NCBI RefSeq assembly: GCF_036227105.1 | Contig: NZ_CP109434.1 | Coordinates: forward strand, 4,678,501-4,742,500 | DNA from: Amycolatopsis sp. NBC_01488 | GTDB taxonomy: Bacteria; Actinomycetota; Actinomycetes; Mycobacteriales; Pseudonocardiaceae | Direction of reading: 5' to 3' | Length of the DNA stretch: 64,000 nt | Shown here: one piece after another, positions 1 through 7,948 of the stretch | How positions within the stretch are numbered: the first letter of the stretch is position 1 | Layout of the letters: each line of letters begins with the position of its first letter | Made by a program: the position numbers and the translations under genes | The notes under the pieces: generated by a model | Told to the model about the DNA's origin: nothing | The model's input: only the letters and a program-made list of their open reading frames with translations | Databases searched by the model: none

Positions 1-186
1 GTGGCGGCCAAGACGGGCACGATGCCGGGGATCCGCAACGAGATCGGGATCGTGACGTACCCGGACGGGGACGCGTACGCGGTGGCGGTGTTCACGGTGG
101 GTGGAGCGGAGACGCTGCGCCGTCCGGACATCGACCGCGCGATCGGCGCCGCGGCCCGGGCGGCGGTGGATCAGCTCCGGTCGTAG
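1..186 (+). CDS. C-terminal end of a class A beta-lactamase-like serine hydrolase (5' end outside the window)
   Basis: The frame is open from the first base and ends at a TAG at 184-186, so only the last 61 residues are seen. They begin with A-A-K-T-G-T, the KTG triad that lines the active site of class A beta-lactamases and related penicillin-recognising enzymes. A beta-strand-rich stretch typical of the last strands (GIVTYPDGDAYAVAVFT) and a C-terminal helix follow. The catalytic SxxK and SDN motifs would lie upstream and cannot be checked, so activity on beta-lactams is not shown. The stop overlaps the 3' end of the convergent LysR gene by 16 bp. A non-lactamase serine hydrolase of the same fold is possible. 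Confidence 0.62.
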   Translation: MAAKTGTMPGIRNEIGIVTYPDGDAYAVAVFTVGGAETLRRPDIDRAIGAAARAAVDQLRS

Positions 187-1115
187 AACACGTCCCACGG
201 CCGGGCCCCGCGCGGCTCCGTCACGAGCCGCGAAACGCCGTCGTCGCGCAGGACCTCCGCCGCGATCTCCGCCAGCTTCGCCGCCTGCGGGTGTGGGTCC
301 GACGACGGCCAGGCGAACGCCGTCCGCGCCCGCAGCACCTCGCCTTCCAGCGGTCGCCACACCACTCGCGGTTCCTTGCGGGGCCGCGCCTCGAACGCCA
401 CGCCGTGCCCCGCCAAGACCAAGCCCAGCACGAACTCCGGGTTGCGCGCGTGCCGGATCGAAGCCGGGCGGAAGCCGTGGTCCCAGCACGTGCGCAGCAA
501 CGCGTCGTAGCTCCCCGGCGCCGCCGCGCGCGGTGCGTGCACCAGGCCTTCGCCGGCGAGGTCGGCCAGCGCCAGCGAAGCGCGGCGGGCCAGTGGCGAG
601 TCGCGGGGGAGGACCACGCCCAGCGGCGTGTCGACGGCCGGGCCGAGGTCGAGGCCCACGACGTCCACCGGGAGCTGGAGGAGTCCCGCGTCCAGTGACC
701 GGTCGGCCAGCAGCCGGGCCTGCTCGGCGGTGGTCAGCTCCTGCAGGTCCAGCCGGACGGCCGGGTGCTGCGCGGCGAAGGCCGTCAGGATCCCGGCGAG
801 CACCCGGCCGGGCAGCTCCGGCGGCACGCCCGCGCGCAGGGCGTCCACCTCGCCGCGCTCGGCCTTCGCGACCAGCGCCGTCATCCGCTCCCAGCGGCTC
901 AGCAGGTCCCGGGCTTCGGCGCGGAGCACCTCACCGGCTTCGGTGAGCGTGACGCGCCGGCCGCGGTCGAACAGCGTCGCGCCTAGCTCGGCTTCAAGCC
1001 GCTTCACGCGCTGGCTCAACGGCGGCTGCGCGATGCCGAGCCGGTCGGCGGCGCGACCGAAGTGCAGTTCGTCGGCGACGACCAGGAAGTACCGCAGCGA
1101 ACGGAGGTGGTCCAC
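171..1115 (-). CDS. LysR-family transcriptional regulator
   Basis: A 314-residue protein of normal LysR length. The N-terminal 60 residues are a classical LysR winged helix-turn-helix (LRYFLVVADELHFGRAADRLGIAQPPLSQRV and onward); the rest is a periplasmic-binding-like effector domain (about residues 90-295). The start is a GTG at 1115; the promoter lies in the 83-bp gap shared with the divergent exported metallo-hydrolase at 1199, so that gene is the natural first candidate target, with autoregulation as usual in this family. The effector is unknown. The 3' end overlaps the beta-lactamase-like gene by 16 bp, and a role in controlling that gene is not indicated. Confidence 0.9.
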   Translation of the reverse strand: MDHLRSLRYFLVVADELHFGRAADRLGIAQPPLSQRVKRLEAELGATLFDRGRRVTLTEAGEVLRAEARDLLSRWERMTALVAKAERGEVDALRAGVPPELPGRVLAGILTAFAAQHPAVRLDLQELTTAEQARLLADRSLDAGLLQLPVDVVGLDLGPAVDTPLGVVLPRDSPLARRASLALADLAGEGLVHAPRAAAPGSYDALLRTCWDHGFRPASIRHARNPEFVLGLVLAGHGVAFEARPRKEPRVVWRPLEGEVLRARTAFAWPSSDPHPQAAKLAEIAAEVLRDDGVSRLVTEPRGARPWDVFYDRS

Positions 1116-1198
1116 GCTGTGACGATACCCATCCGCATATCGACATGCCGACGTCCCGATCTTGGACAGAGCGGCGTGCTTCGTGGTCTGGTGCCGAG

Positions 1199-2167
1199 AT
1201 GAACACAGGACTCAGCAGACGCGGGCTGTTCGGCGCGGGCGCGGCGGCGGCCTCGGTCCTCGCCGGCGTCTCCGCGGCCTCGGCGGCCTCGGCGGCCTCG
1301 GCGGCCTCGGCGGCCCCGGCGACGCGGGGGACGTCGCAGATGACCTTGCGGTGGTGGGGAAACAACGGCTGGGAGATCCGCGTCGGGACGAAGACGGTCC
1401 TGATCGACCCGTGGCTGACCCGCTTCAAGACCGGCACGTACACCCCGGCGGGCGCGGACCCGAAGACACCGCTGTCGGTGAACGAGGCCCTGATCGACGG
1501 CTACCTCGACCGCGGCGAGCTGCGCGCGGACCACATCCTGGTCACCCACGGCCACTACGACCACCTCACCGACGTCCCGTACCTGGCCCGACGCACCGGC
1601 GCAACGGTCTTCGGGAGCGAGACTCATTTGAGTCTCATGGCGGCGCTGGGTGCCCCGGAGGACCAGCTGGCGATCGCGAGCGGCGGCGAGGACCTGACGT
1701 TCGACGGCTACTCGATTCGCATCCTGAGGTCCCTGCACTCGGCGACCGGCACCCGGGCGCGAGTGCCGTTCCCGGGCTCGCGGACGCTGTCCCGCCGCGA
1801 CCGCCCGCGGGTGATCGAGGACCTGGTCGAGGGCGGCACACTGGCGTACGCCGTCTCGGGTGGCGGCGCGAGCGTGCTGAACTTCGGCGGCTCGAACTAC
1901 GTCGAGTCCGAGTTGGCGGGCCTCCACCCGGACGTGGTGCTGCTACCGGTGGGCGGCGCGAAGGTGACGCAGTACGTGCCGCGCCTGCTGCGCACGCTGG
2001 GCAACCCGAGGTATGTGGCGGCGACGCACTGGGATGACTTCGACCTGCCGCTGGGTCAGGCACACGACCCGAACGGAGGCTTGGAGATCCTGCGCAAGGC
2101 AGTGGCGGCGGCGAGTCCGGCCAGCGAGTTCGTGGTCCTGGACCACCTGGGCTCGTTCGTCCCGTAG
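1199..2167 (+). CDS. Tat-exported metallo-beta-lactamase-fold hydrolase (UlaG-like)
   Basis: The ATG at 1199 is chosen because it places a twin-arginine signal (SRRGLFGAG followed by a hydrophobic Ala-rich stretch) at the N terminus. After it comes a low-complexity run of Ala-Ala-Ser units encoded by a 9-bp repeat near 1278-1316. The mature part has the metal-binding motif HGHYDHL near residue 120 and the order of motifs of the Lactamase_B_2/UlaG type. This suggests a Zn- or Mn-dependent hydrolase folded in the cytoplasm with its metal and exported by Tat. The substrate is unknown. It is divergent from a LysR regulator and followed by a strong hairpin at 2177-2204. Confidence 0.82.
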   Translation: MNTGLSRRGLFGAGAAAASVLAGVSAASAASAASAASAAPATRGTSQMTLRWWGNNGWEIRVGTKTVLIDPWLTRFKTGTYTPAGADPKTPLSVNEALIDGYLDRGELRADHILVTHGHYDHLTDVPYLARRTGATVFGSETHLSLMAALGAPEDQLAIASGGEDLTFDGYSIRILRSLHSATGTRARVPFPGSRTLSRRDRPRVIEDLVEGGTLAYAVSGGGASVLNFGGSNYVESELAGLHPDVVLLPVGGAKVTQYVPRLLRTLGNPRYVAATHWDDFDLPLGQAHDPNGGLEILRKAVAAASPASEFVVLDHLGSFVP

Positions 2168-2176
2168 CCAAGCCGA

Positions 2177-2204
2177 AGGCCCCCACCGACCGCGGTGGGG
2201 GCCT
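2177..2204. terminator. Bidirectional hairpin between convergent genes
   Basis: A perfect 12-bp stem (AGGCCCCCACCG with its complement) and a 4-nt loop sit between the metallo-hydrolase stop (2167) and the stop of the minus-strand DUF5302 gene (2219). There is no long T tract, which is common in actinomycetes. Confidence 0.8.
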
Positions 2205-2218
2205 CCGGCGGGAACAGG

Positions 2219-2404
2219 TCAGCCGCTCTTGCGGCGGAACGTCCGCTTGTTGGCCGCGGGCCCGTGGGCGTGCTGGTTCTTGCCCCCGCCGTTCTCGTGG
2301 GCCGCACCCGAGCGCGCGTGGGCCTGCTTGCGCTCCAGCGCCTCCCGGAACTTGCGCTTGACGTCGTCCTCCTCGCCGCTGGGCGACGGGTTCGGTTCAC
2401 TCAT
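2219..2404 (-). CDS. DUF5302 family small protein
   Basis: A 61-residue, highly charged protein starting at the ATG at 2404 (MSEPNPSPSGEEDD). It has the helix-forming segment DVKRKFREALERKQAHA followed by a Gly/His/Asn-rich tail and a basic end (KRTFRRKSG). This pattern matches small actinobacterial proteins named DUF5302, whose role is unknown. No membrane segment or catalytic motif is visible. A longer in-frame start at 2452 exists, but the family pattern favours 2404. It stands alone between a terminator and the HxlR gene. Confidence 0.75.
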   Translation of the reverse strand: MSEPNPSPSGEEDDVKRKFREALERKQAHARSGAAHENGGGKNQHAHGPAANKRTFRRKSG

Positions 2405-2486
2405 GCCTACCTCCGGAACTGACGACGTGTGACCGCTCCAGCCTGGCACCACTCAAACCGCTTGGCGAGTCGATTACGCCACACCG

Positions 2487-3443
2487 TCAGCGTTGGGGCG
2501 ACGGCACTCCGCCGAACTGGACCGACTTCCGCGTCAGCGGGCGGCCGCAGTGGTCGCACAGCAGGATCGGCCGCAGCCGGTTGCCGCATTCGACGTGGTG
2601 GAGTGTGATGTCGGGCTCCTGGCCCGCGACCTCGAAGCCGCGCGACCACTCCGCGATGAACGCCAGCGCCGGGAAGAACGCCAGCCCCTTCGCCGTCATC
2701 CGGTAGTCGCGCGCGTCCGTGCGCGTGGCCGCCGTGCCGGTGCGCAGCACGCCGACCTCGACCAGCTTGCTCAGCCGGGCCGACAGGACGCTCGGCCCGA
2801 TGCCCAGCTCGCGCTCGAACTCCGAGAAGTGCCGGCAGCCGAGCAGCGCCGACACCAGCAGGCCCGTCGACCAGCGGTCGCCCAGCAGCTCCATCGTGTC
2901 GGGGAAGAACATCATCGGGTCGCCGGCCAGCGACTCCGCGTCCTTGCGGCGGAACCGCTTGGACGCCGTCGCGGCGGCGACGCCGGTGCTGTCCAGCCGC
3001 GACGCTCGCACGTCACGCGCGTCGACGCGGCGGCCGCAGGCGCCGCAGCCGAGGGGCGCTGATGTAGCCAGCTCACAGTCGAGGTGGATCAGCGTCGGCA
3101 GCACCTCGCGGCGGCCGTCGACCCACTCGCGCTCCCACGCCCAGATCGAGATCAGCAGCGGCCACAGCTCCAGGCCGCGCTCGGTGAGCCGGTACTCGTG
3201 CCGCGTGCGGCGCGCGTCCCGGTACGGCTCGCGCGTGAGCATGCCCGCGTCCACCATGTCGCGCAGGCGCCCGGACAGCGCCGTCGGCGAAATCCCCAGC
3301 CGCAGGCGCAGCTCCTCGTACCGCCGGAAGCGCAGGAACAGGCTCTGCAGGATGAGCAATGTCCACTGGTCGCCGACCAGCTCGAGCGCCCGGCGGAGCG
3401 GATCCCCCGCAGGCCGGATTCGCTGTGCCGTCGCTTCGGTCAC
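2487..3443 (-). CDS. Duplicated HxlR-type regulator with two CxxC modules
   Basis: A 318-residue protein, about twice the usual HxlR length, made of two homologous halves. Half one (about 10-160) has the HxlR core (LELVGDQWTLLILQSLF, then GISPTALSGRLRDMVDAGML) and ends with CGACGRR; half two (about 180-318) repeats the core (MELLGDRWSTGLLVSALLG, GIGPSVLSARLSKLVEVGVL) and ends with CDHCGR. Normal HxlR proteins dimerise, so a fused pseudo-dimer is plausible; the CxxC pairs could together bind a metal or sense redox state (inference). It starts at GTG 3443 and is divergent from the carotenoid oxygenase operon, its likely target. Confidence 0.88.
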   Translation of the reverse strand: MTEATAQRIRPAGDPLRRALELVGDQWTLLILQSLFLRFRRYEELRLRLGISPTALSGRLRDMVDAGMLTREPYRDARRTRHEYRLTERGLELWPLLISIWAWEREWVDGRREVLPTLIHLDCELATSAPLGCGACGRRVDARDVRASRLDSTGVAAATASKRFRRKDAESLAGDPMMFFPDTMELLGDRWSTGLLVSALLGCRHFSEFERELGIGPSVLSARLSKLVEVGVLRTGTAATRTDARDYRMTAKGLAFFPALAFIAEWSRGFEVAGQEPDITLHHVECGNRLRPILLCDHCGRPLTRKSVQFGGVPSPQR

Positions 3444-3480
3444 CGTCTGTCCCCCTTGTTGCTGAGCGGCCTCAGCGTAG

Positions 3481-3522
3481 CACCTGACTACAGCTAAAGA
3501 AGCCTATTGACACCTGGGTACA
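3481..3522. promoter_or_regulatory. Candidate HxlR operator: 12-bp direct repeats
   Basis: CACCTGACTACA (3481-3492) and CACCTGGGTACA (3511-3522) match at 10 of 12 positions and lie 30 bp apart, about three helical turns. They sit between the double HxlR gene and the carotenoid oxygenase gene. The second copy overlaps the spacer of the predicted promoter. A direct rather than inverted repeat would suit a regulator built of two fused DNA-binding halves. Confidence 0.4.
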
Positions 3523-3535
3523 CAAATCATAGTCT
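3507..3535 (+). promoter_or_regulatory. Probable promoter of the carotenoid oxygenase operon
   Basis: A perfect -35 hexamer TTGACA (3507-3512) and a -10-like TAGTCT (3530-3535) are separated by 17 bp, 49 bp before the ATG at 3584. The surrounding 60 bp are clearly AT-richer than the genes. Confidence 0.55.
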
Positions 3536-3583
3536 CATCCCCATCAGCCAGCGCGGTGAGCCCGACAGTCAGGGAGCAGCCCG

Positions 3584-5056
3584 ATGACCAGCACCTCCGA
3601 ACAGCCGCTGATGGTGGCCCGGACGGCGGACACCGGCGAGGCCAACCCCTACCTGCTCGGCGTCTACGCCCCGGTCGGCACCGAGATCGACGCGGAAGAC
3701 CTGCAGGTCATCGGCGAGATCCCCAAGGACCTCAACGGCGTCTACCTGCGCAACGGCCCCAACCCGCGGTTCGCCCCGGAAGGCCGCTACCACTGGTTCG
3801 ACGGCGACGGCATGATCCACGCCGTCCACCTGGAGAACGGCAAGGCGCGCTACCGCAACCGCTGGATCCGCACGAAAGCCTTCGAGGCCGAGTCCGCGGC
3901 CGGCCGGGCGCTCTGGACCGGCGTCATGGAGAACCCGGCGGGCAACCCGTTCGGCAACACCCATGGCCTCGGGCTCAAGGACAACGCCAACACCGACGTG
4001 ATCTTCCACCGCGGCCGCGTCCTCGCGACCTGGTACCTGTGCGGCTCGCCGTACGCGGTCGACCCGCTCTCGCTGGAGACGCTGGGCGCCGAGGACTTCC
4101 TCGGCACGCTGGTCGGCGACATGATGGCCCACCCCAAGGTGGACGAGGCCACCGGCGAGCTGTTCTGGTTCGACTACGGGCCCCGCCCGCCGTACCTGCG
4201 CTACGGCGTCATCAGCGCGGACGGCCGGGTCGTGCACACCACCGAGATCGAGCTGCCCGGCCCGCGCCTGCCGCACGACATGGCCATCACCGAGCACCAC
4301 GCGGTGCTGATGGATCTGCCGCTGGTCCAGGACGTCGAAGCCGCGAAGCTGGGCCGGCACAAGCTGCACTTCGACCGCTCGATGCCGAGCCGCTTCGGTG
4401 TCCTGCCACGCTACGGAGACGGTAGCCAGATCAAGTGGTTCGAAGCGAGCCCGTGCTACATCTACCACGTCGTCAACGCCTGGGAGCAGGGCGAAGAGGT
4501 CGTCCTCGACGTCTGCCGGGTGCGCAAGCCCCAGCCGCGCGCCGACGCCCACACGCCGCTCGCGAAGATGCTCTCCTACCTGCGGCTCGACGCCCAGCTG
4601 CATCGCTACCGCTTCAACCTGCGGACCGGCGTGTGCCGCGAGGCCCCGCTCGACGACGCCAACACCGAGTTCCCGACCGTCGACTCCCGTGGGGTCGGCC
4701 GGGCGAACCGGTACTCCTACGCGGTGCACATCTCGCCCGAGTCGACGCTGAAGTTCGACGGGCTCGTGCGCTACGACAATCTTGCCGGCTCCAAGACCGA
4801 ATACCGGTTCGGTCCCGGCCGGTGGGGCAGTGAGGCTCCGTTCGCACCCCGCGAAGGAGCGGCCGCCGATTCGGCGGACGGTCATCTGGTGACGTTCGTG
4901 CAGGACGAGCGCGAGGGACGCTCGGAACTGGACATCTTCGACGCCGCCGAGCTCGCTGCCGGACCCGTGGCCAGGGTCCTGTTGCCCCAGCGGGTTCCGC
5001 TCGGTTTTCACGCGACCTGGGTCCGGGCGGACCAGCTGGAAAACCTCCGTTCATGA
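3584..5056 (+). CDS. Carotenoid cleavage oxygenase (RPE65/lignostilbene dioxygenase family)
   Basis: A 490-residue non-haem Fe(II) oxygenase that would split a conjugated C=C bond of a carotenoid, apocarotenoid or stilbene. Family marks are the N-terminal YLRNGPNPRF and YHWFDGDGMIHAV and the four iron-binding histidines, which I place at H183 (AHPKVD), H231 (PHDMA), H295 (YHVVNAWE) and H476 (FHATW). The length is normal. There is no signal peptide, so it acts in the cytoplasm. Its stop overlaps the next gene by ATGA, so it heads an operon with an acyl-CoA ligase, thiolase and F420 oxidoreductase. That context suggests catabolism of the cleavage product rather than pigment synthesis; no crt genes are nearby. 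The substrate cannot be told from sequence. Confidence 0.92.
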   Translation: MTSTSEQPLMVARTADTGEANPYLLGVYAPVGTEIDAEDLQVIGEIPKDLNGVYLRNGPNPRFAPEGRYHWFDGDGMIHAVHLENGKARYRNRWIRTKAFEAESAAGRALWTGVMENPAGNPFGNTHGLGLKDNANTDVIFHRGRVLATWYLCGSPYAVDPLSLETLGAEDFLGTLVGDMMAHPKVDEATGELFWFDYGPRPPYLRYGVISADGRVVHTTEIELPGPRLPHDMAITEHHAVLMDLPLVQDVEAAKLGRHKLHFDRSMPSRFGVLPRYGDGSQIKWFEASPCYIYHVVNAWEQGEEVVLDVCRVRKPQPRADAHTPLAKMLSYLRLDAQLHRYRFNLRTGVCREAPLDDANTEFPTVDSRGVGRANRYSYAVHISPESTLKFDGLVRYDNLAGSKTEYRFGPGRWGSEAPFAPREGAAADSADGHLVTFVQDEREGRSELDIFDAAELAAGPVARVLLPQRVPLGFHATWVRADQLENLRS

Positions 5057-6750
5057 GATGCCATCGAGAGGGTCGCGCCCGGGGCTTCCGGGCGCGGGGA
5101 TGGTGGAGTGCGGAGACGATCGACCGGCTCGTGAAGGAGCGGGTCAGTGCCGACCCGGAGGGTCTCGCGCTGGTCGATCCACCGAACACCACCGCACTGG
5201 TCGGACGCGACCCGGTGCGGTGGGCCTGGAACCGGCTCGACGAACGCGTCGACGTCCTGGCCGCGTTCCTGCTCGCCAGAGGGGTGCGAGCAGGTGACGT
5301 CGTGGCCGTGCAGCTGCCGAACTGCGCGGCCCTGGTCCAGGCGTTCCTCGCGATCGTGCGGATCGGCGCGATCGTCACCCCGTTCCCGGTGTCCTACCGG
5401 GAGCACGAACTCGGCCCGATGTGCCGGCGCACCGGGTCCGTCGGGGTGGTGACCGCATCCAGATACGGCGAGCACGCGCTCGCCGGGGCGGCCCTTGGGC
5501 TAATCGGCGCTTCGGCGCCGTCGGTCCGGTTCGTCGTCGCCCGGGGGGACGACGAGCCGGCCGGCGCCCTGGCCTGGCCCGAGGCTCCACTGTCCGAAGC
5601 GGAGCGATCCGCTCTGGACTCGTATTTGTCCACTTTGGACACCGACGTCGACGACTGCGTGACGATCTGCTGGACGTCCGGCACCGAAGCCGAGCCGAAG
5701 GCGGTCCCGCGCTGCCACGGCGACTGGCTCGCGACGGCCGCGGGCTGCGCCCAGGCAGCGGGCCTCACCTCCGAAGACGTGCTGCTCTCGCCGTTCCCGA
5801 TGACGAACATGGCCGGCATCGGCGGGATGTTCCTGCCGTGGCTGCTGACCGGCGCGGTGTTCGTGCCCCACCACCCGTTCGACCTGACGGTGTTCCTGGG
5901 GCAGCTCGCGGCCGAACGCGTGACGTACACGCTCGCGCCGCCCGCGTTGCTGACCATGCTGCTGCACAACGAAAAGATCCTGTCCGGGGTGGACATCTCG
6001 AGCGTCCGCAAGATCGGCTCCGGCTCGGCGCCGCTTTCGCCGTGGCTCGTGCGCACCTGGGCCGAGCGGCACGGCATCGACATCATCAACTTCTTCGGCT
6101 CCAACGAGGGCACCGCGCTGCTGTCCGCGCCGATCGACCTGCCGGACCCGGAGCAGCGCGCGAGCTACTTCCCGAACTACGCCTCCGACGTCACCTGGTC
6201 GACGCCGGTTGCCGGCTGGACGTCGGTGCGGCTGCACGACCCCGTCACCGGCGAGCACGTGACCGAACCCGGGCGGCCCGGCGAACTGCGCATCGCCGGG
6301 CCGACGGTGTTCGCCGGCTACCTCACGTCGATGGGCGAGCCGCTGGACACTTCGGCGTTCGACGGCGACGGCCACTTCCGCACCGGCGACGTCTTCGAGA
6401 TCGCCGGCGAACGCGGCGAGTTCCTGCGGTACGTCGACCGGAGGAAGGACCTGGTCATCCGCGGCGGGATGAACATCTCGCCGGCCGAGGTCGAGGGCCT
6501 GCTGGCCGGGCACCCGGACGTCGCCGACGTCGGCGTCATCGGCGTGCCCGACGACGTCATGGGCGAACGCGTGTGCGCGGTCGTCGTGCCCGGCGCGCGG
6601 AAGCCGTCTCTGGAAGAGCTGGTCGCCTACCTGCGTGAGAAGAAGGTGGCCGCGTTCAAGCTGCCGGAACGGCTCGAGTACGCCGACGCCTTGCCGCGCA
6701 ACCCGGTGGGGAAGATCCTGAAGCGGCAGCTGCGGGAAAGTCTGGAGTGA
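5053..6750 (+). CDS. AMP-dependent acyl-CoA synthetase/ligase
   Basis: A 565-residue member of the adenylate-forming (ANL) superfamily, which activates a carboxylic acid with ATP and then transfers it to CoA. Visible motifs are the P-loop-like ICWTSGTEAEPKA, the adenine-site NFFGSNEGT, the hinge region RKDLVIRGGMNISPAEVE, and the C-terminal lysine motif NPVGKILKR with the likely catalytic Lys. The start ATG overlaps the oxygenase stop (ATGA at 5053), implying translational coupling. It probably activates the acid formed from the oxygenase product. Chain length and aromatic or aliphatic preference are not predictable here. Confidence 0.9.
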   Translation: MRCHREGRARGFRARGWWSAETIDRLVKERVSADPEGLALVDPPNTTALVGRDPVRWAWNRLDERVDVLAAFLLARGVRAGDVVAVQLPNCAALVQAFLAIVRIGAIVTPFPVSYREHELGPMCRRTGSVGVVTASRYGEHALAGAALGLIGASAPSVRFVVARGDDEPAGALAWPEAPLSEAERSALDSYLSTLDTDVDDCVTICWTSGTEAEPKAVPRCHGDWLATAAGCAQAAGLTSEDVLLSPFPMTNMAGIGGMFLPWLLTGAVFVPHHPFDLTVFLGQLAAERVTYTLAPPALLTMLLHNEKILSGVDISSVRKIGSGSAPLSPWLVRTWAERHGIDIINFFGSNEGTALLSAPIDLPDPEQRASYFPNYASDVTWSTPVAGWTSVRLHDPVTGEHVTEPGRPGELRIAGPTVFAGYLTSMGEPLDTSAFDGDGHFRTGDVFEIAGERGEFLRYVDRRKDLVIRGGMNISPAEVEGLLAGHPDVADVGVIGVPDDVMGERVCAVVVPGARKPSLEELVAYLREKKVAAFKLPERLEYADALPRNPVGKILKRQLRESLE

Positions 6751-6754
6751 GGCC

Positions 6755-7948
6755 ATGACCGTGTTCGTGCTGGGCGGGGCGCAGACCGACTTCGCACGTA
6801 ACTACGCGAAGGAGGGGCGCGGGATCCTCGAGCTGTTCGCCGAGGTCGTGCCCGCTGCGCTCGCGGATGCGGGGGTCAGCGCCTCGGACGTGGGCGTCGC
6901 ACACGTCGGCAACCTCGCGGCGGAGCTGTTCACCGGCCAGGCCCAGCTCGGCGGGCTGCTGGTGGCGGCCGTGCCGGAGCTGGACGGGGTGCCGTCGACC
7001 CGGCACGAGGCCGCGTGCGCGTCCGGCAGCACCGCCGTGCTCGCCGCGTGCGCCGATCTCGAGTCCGGCCGCTACGACCTGGCGCTGGTCGTCGGCGTCG
7101 AGCTGATGCGGGGCGTCGACGGGCAGCGGGCCGCCGAGCACCTCGGGTCCGCCGCGTGGGCCGGGCACGAAGCCGTCAACGCGAAGTTCCCGTGGCCCGC
7201 GCTCTTCGCCGACGTCGCTTCCGCGTACGACGAGCGGTACGGGCTCGATCCCGCCCACCTCGGGCAGTTCGCTTCGCACGCTTTCGACCGCGCGGCAAGG
7301 AATCCGCTCGCCCAGGCCCGCGACTGGCATTTCCCGGCCGGCGCGTTCGGAGCCGACGACGCACTGAACCCGGTCATCGAAGGCCGTCTGCGCAAGCAGG
7401 ACTGCGGCCGGATCACCGACGGCGCCGCGGCGGTCCTGCTGGCCGCACCCGCGTTCGCCGAACGGCTGGGCGGTGGTTTCCCGCGCATCGCGGGCTTCGG
7501 CCACCGCACCGCGCACATCGGCCTCGCCGACAAGATCGCGTCCGGCGGCGAGTACCTGTTCCCGCACCTGCGCGGCGCGGTCGTCGACGCCTACGACCGC
7601 GCGGGCGTGCCCGGGCCGGACGCGCTCGACGTCGTCGAACTGCACGACTGCTTCACGATCACCGGGCTGGTCGCGCTGGAGCACCTCGGCGCCGCACCGC
7701 CGGGTGACGGCGGCCGGTTCGTCGCCGACGGCGGGCTGGACGCGGCCGGGATCAACCCCGGTGGCGGCCTGCTCGGCCTCGGGCACCCGGTCGGCGCGAC
7801 CGGCGTCCGCATGCTGCACGACGTCGCCCGGCAGGTGACCGGGACCGCGGGTGAGACGCAGGTCGAGGGCGCGCGGACGGCGCTGACGCTCAACGTCGGC
7901 GGCTCGTTCACCACGGTGGTCACCGTGATCGTGCAGGCGTCCGCATGA
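6755..7948 (+). CDS. Thiolase-family protein (SCP-x/acetyl-CoA acetyltransferase type)
   Basis: A 397-residue thiolase fold protein. The nucleophilic cysteine is C88 in EAACASGS, and the C-terminal catalytic region has LHDCFTITGL and GGLLGLGHPVGATG. The pattern is that of the SCP-x/lipid-transfer-associated thiolases common in actinobacterial sterol and fatty acid catabolism, rather than classical FadA. It starts 4 bp after the ligase stop and its own stop overlaps the next gene by ATGA. In this operon it would cleave a 3-ketoacyl-CoA made from the activated acid. No dehydrogenase or hydratase genes are in the operon, so those steps would need enzymes encoded elsewhere. Confidence 0.9.
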   Translation: MTVFVLGGAQTDFARNYAKEGRGILELFAEVVPAALADAGVSASDVGVAHVGNLAAELFTGQAQLGGLLVAAVPELDGVPSTRHEAACASGSTAVLAACADLESGRYDLALVVGVELMRGVDGQRAAEHLGSAAWAGHEAVNAKFPWPALFADVASAYDERYGLDPAHLGQFASHAFDRAARNPLAQARDWHFPAGAFGADDALNPVIEGRLRKQDCGRITDGAAAVLLAAPAFAERLGGGFPRIAGFGHRTAHIGLADKIASGGEYLFPHLRGAVVDAYDRAGVPGPDALDVVELHDCFTITGLVALEHLGAAPPGDGGRFVADGGLDAAGINPGGGLLGLGHPVGATGVRMLHDVARQVTGTAGETQVEGARTALTLNVGGSFTTVVTVIVQASA

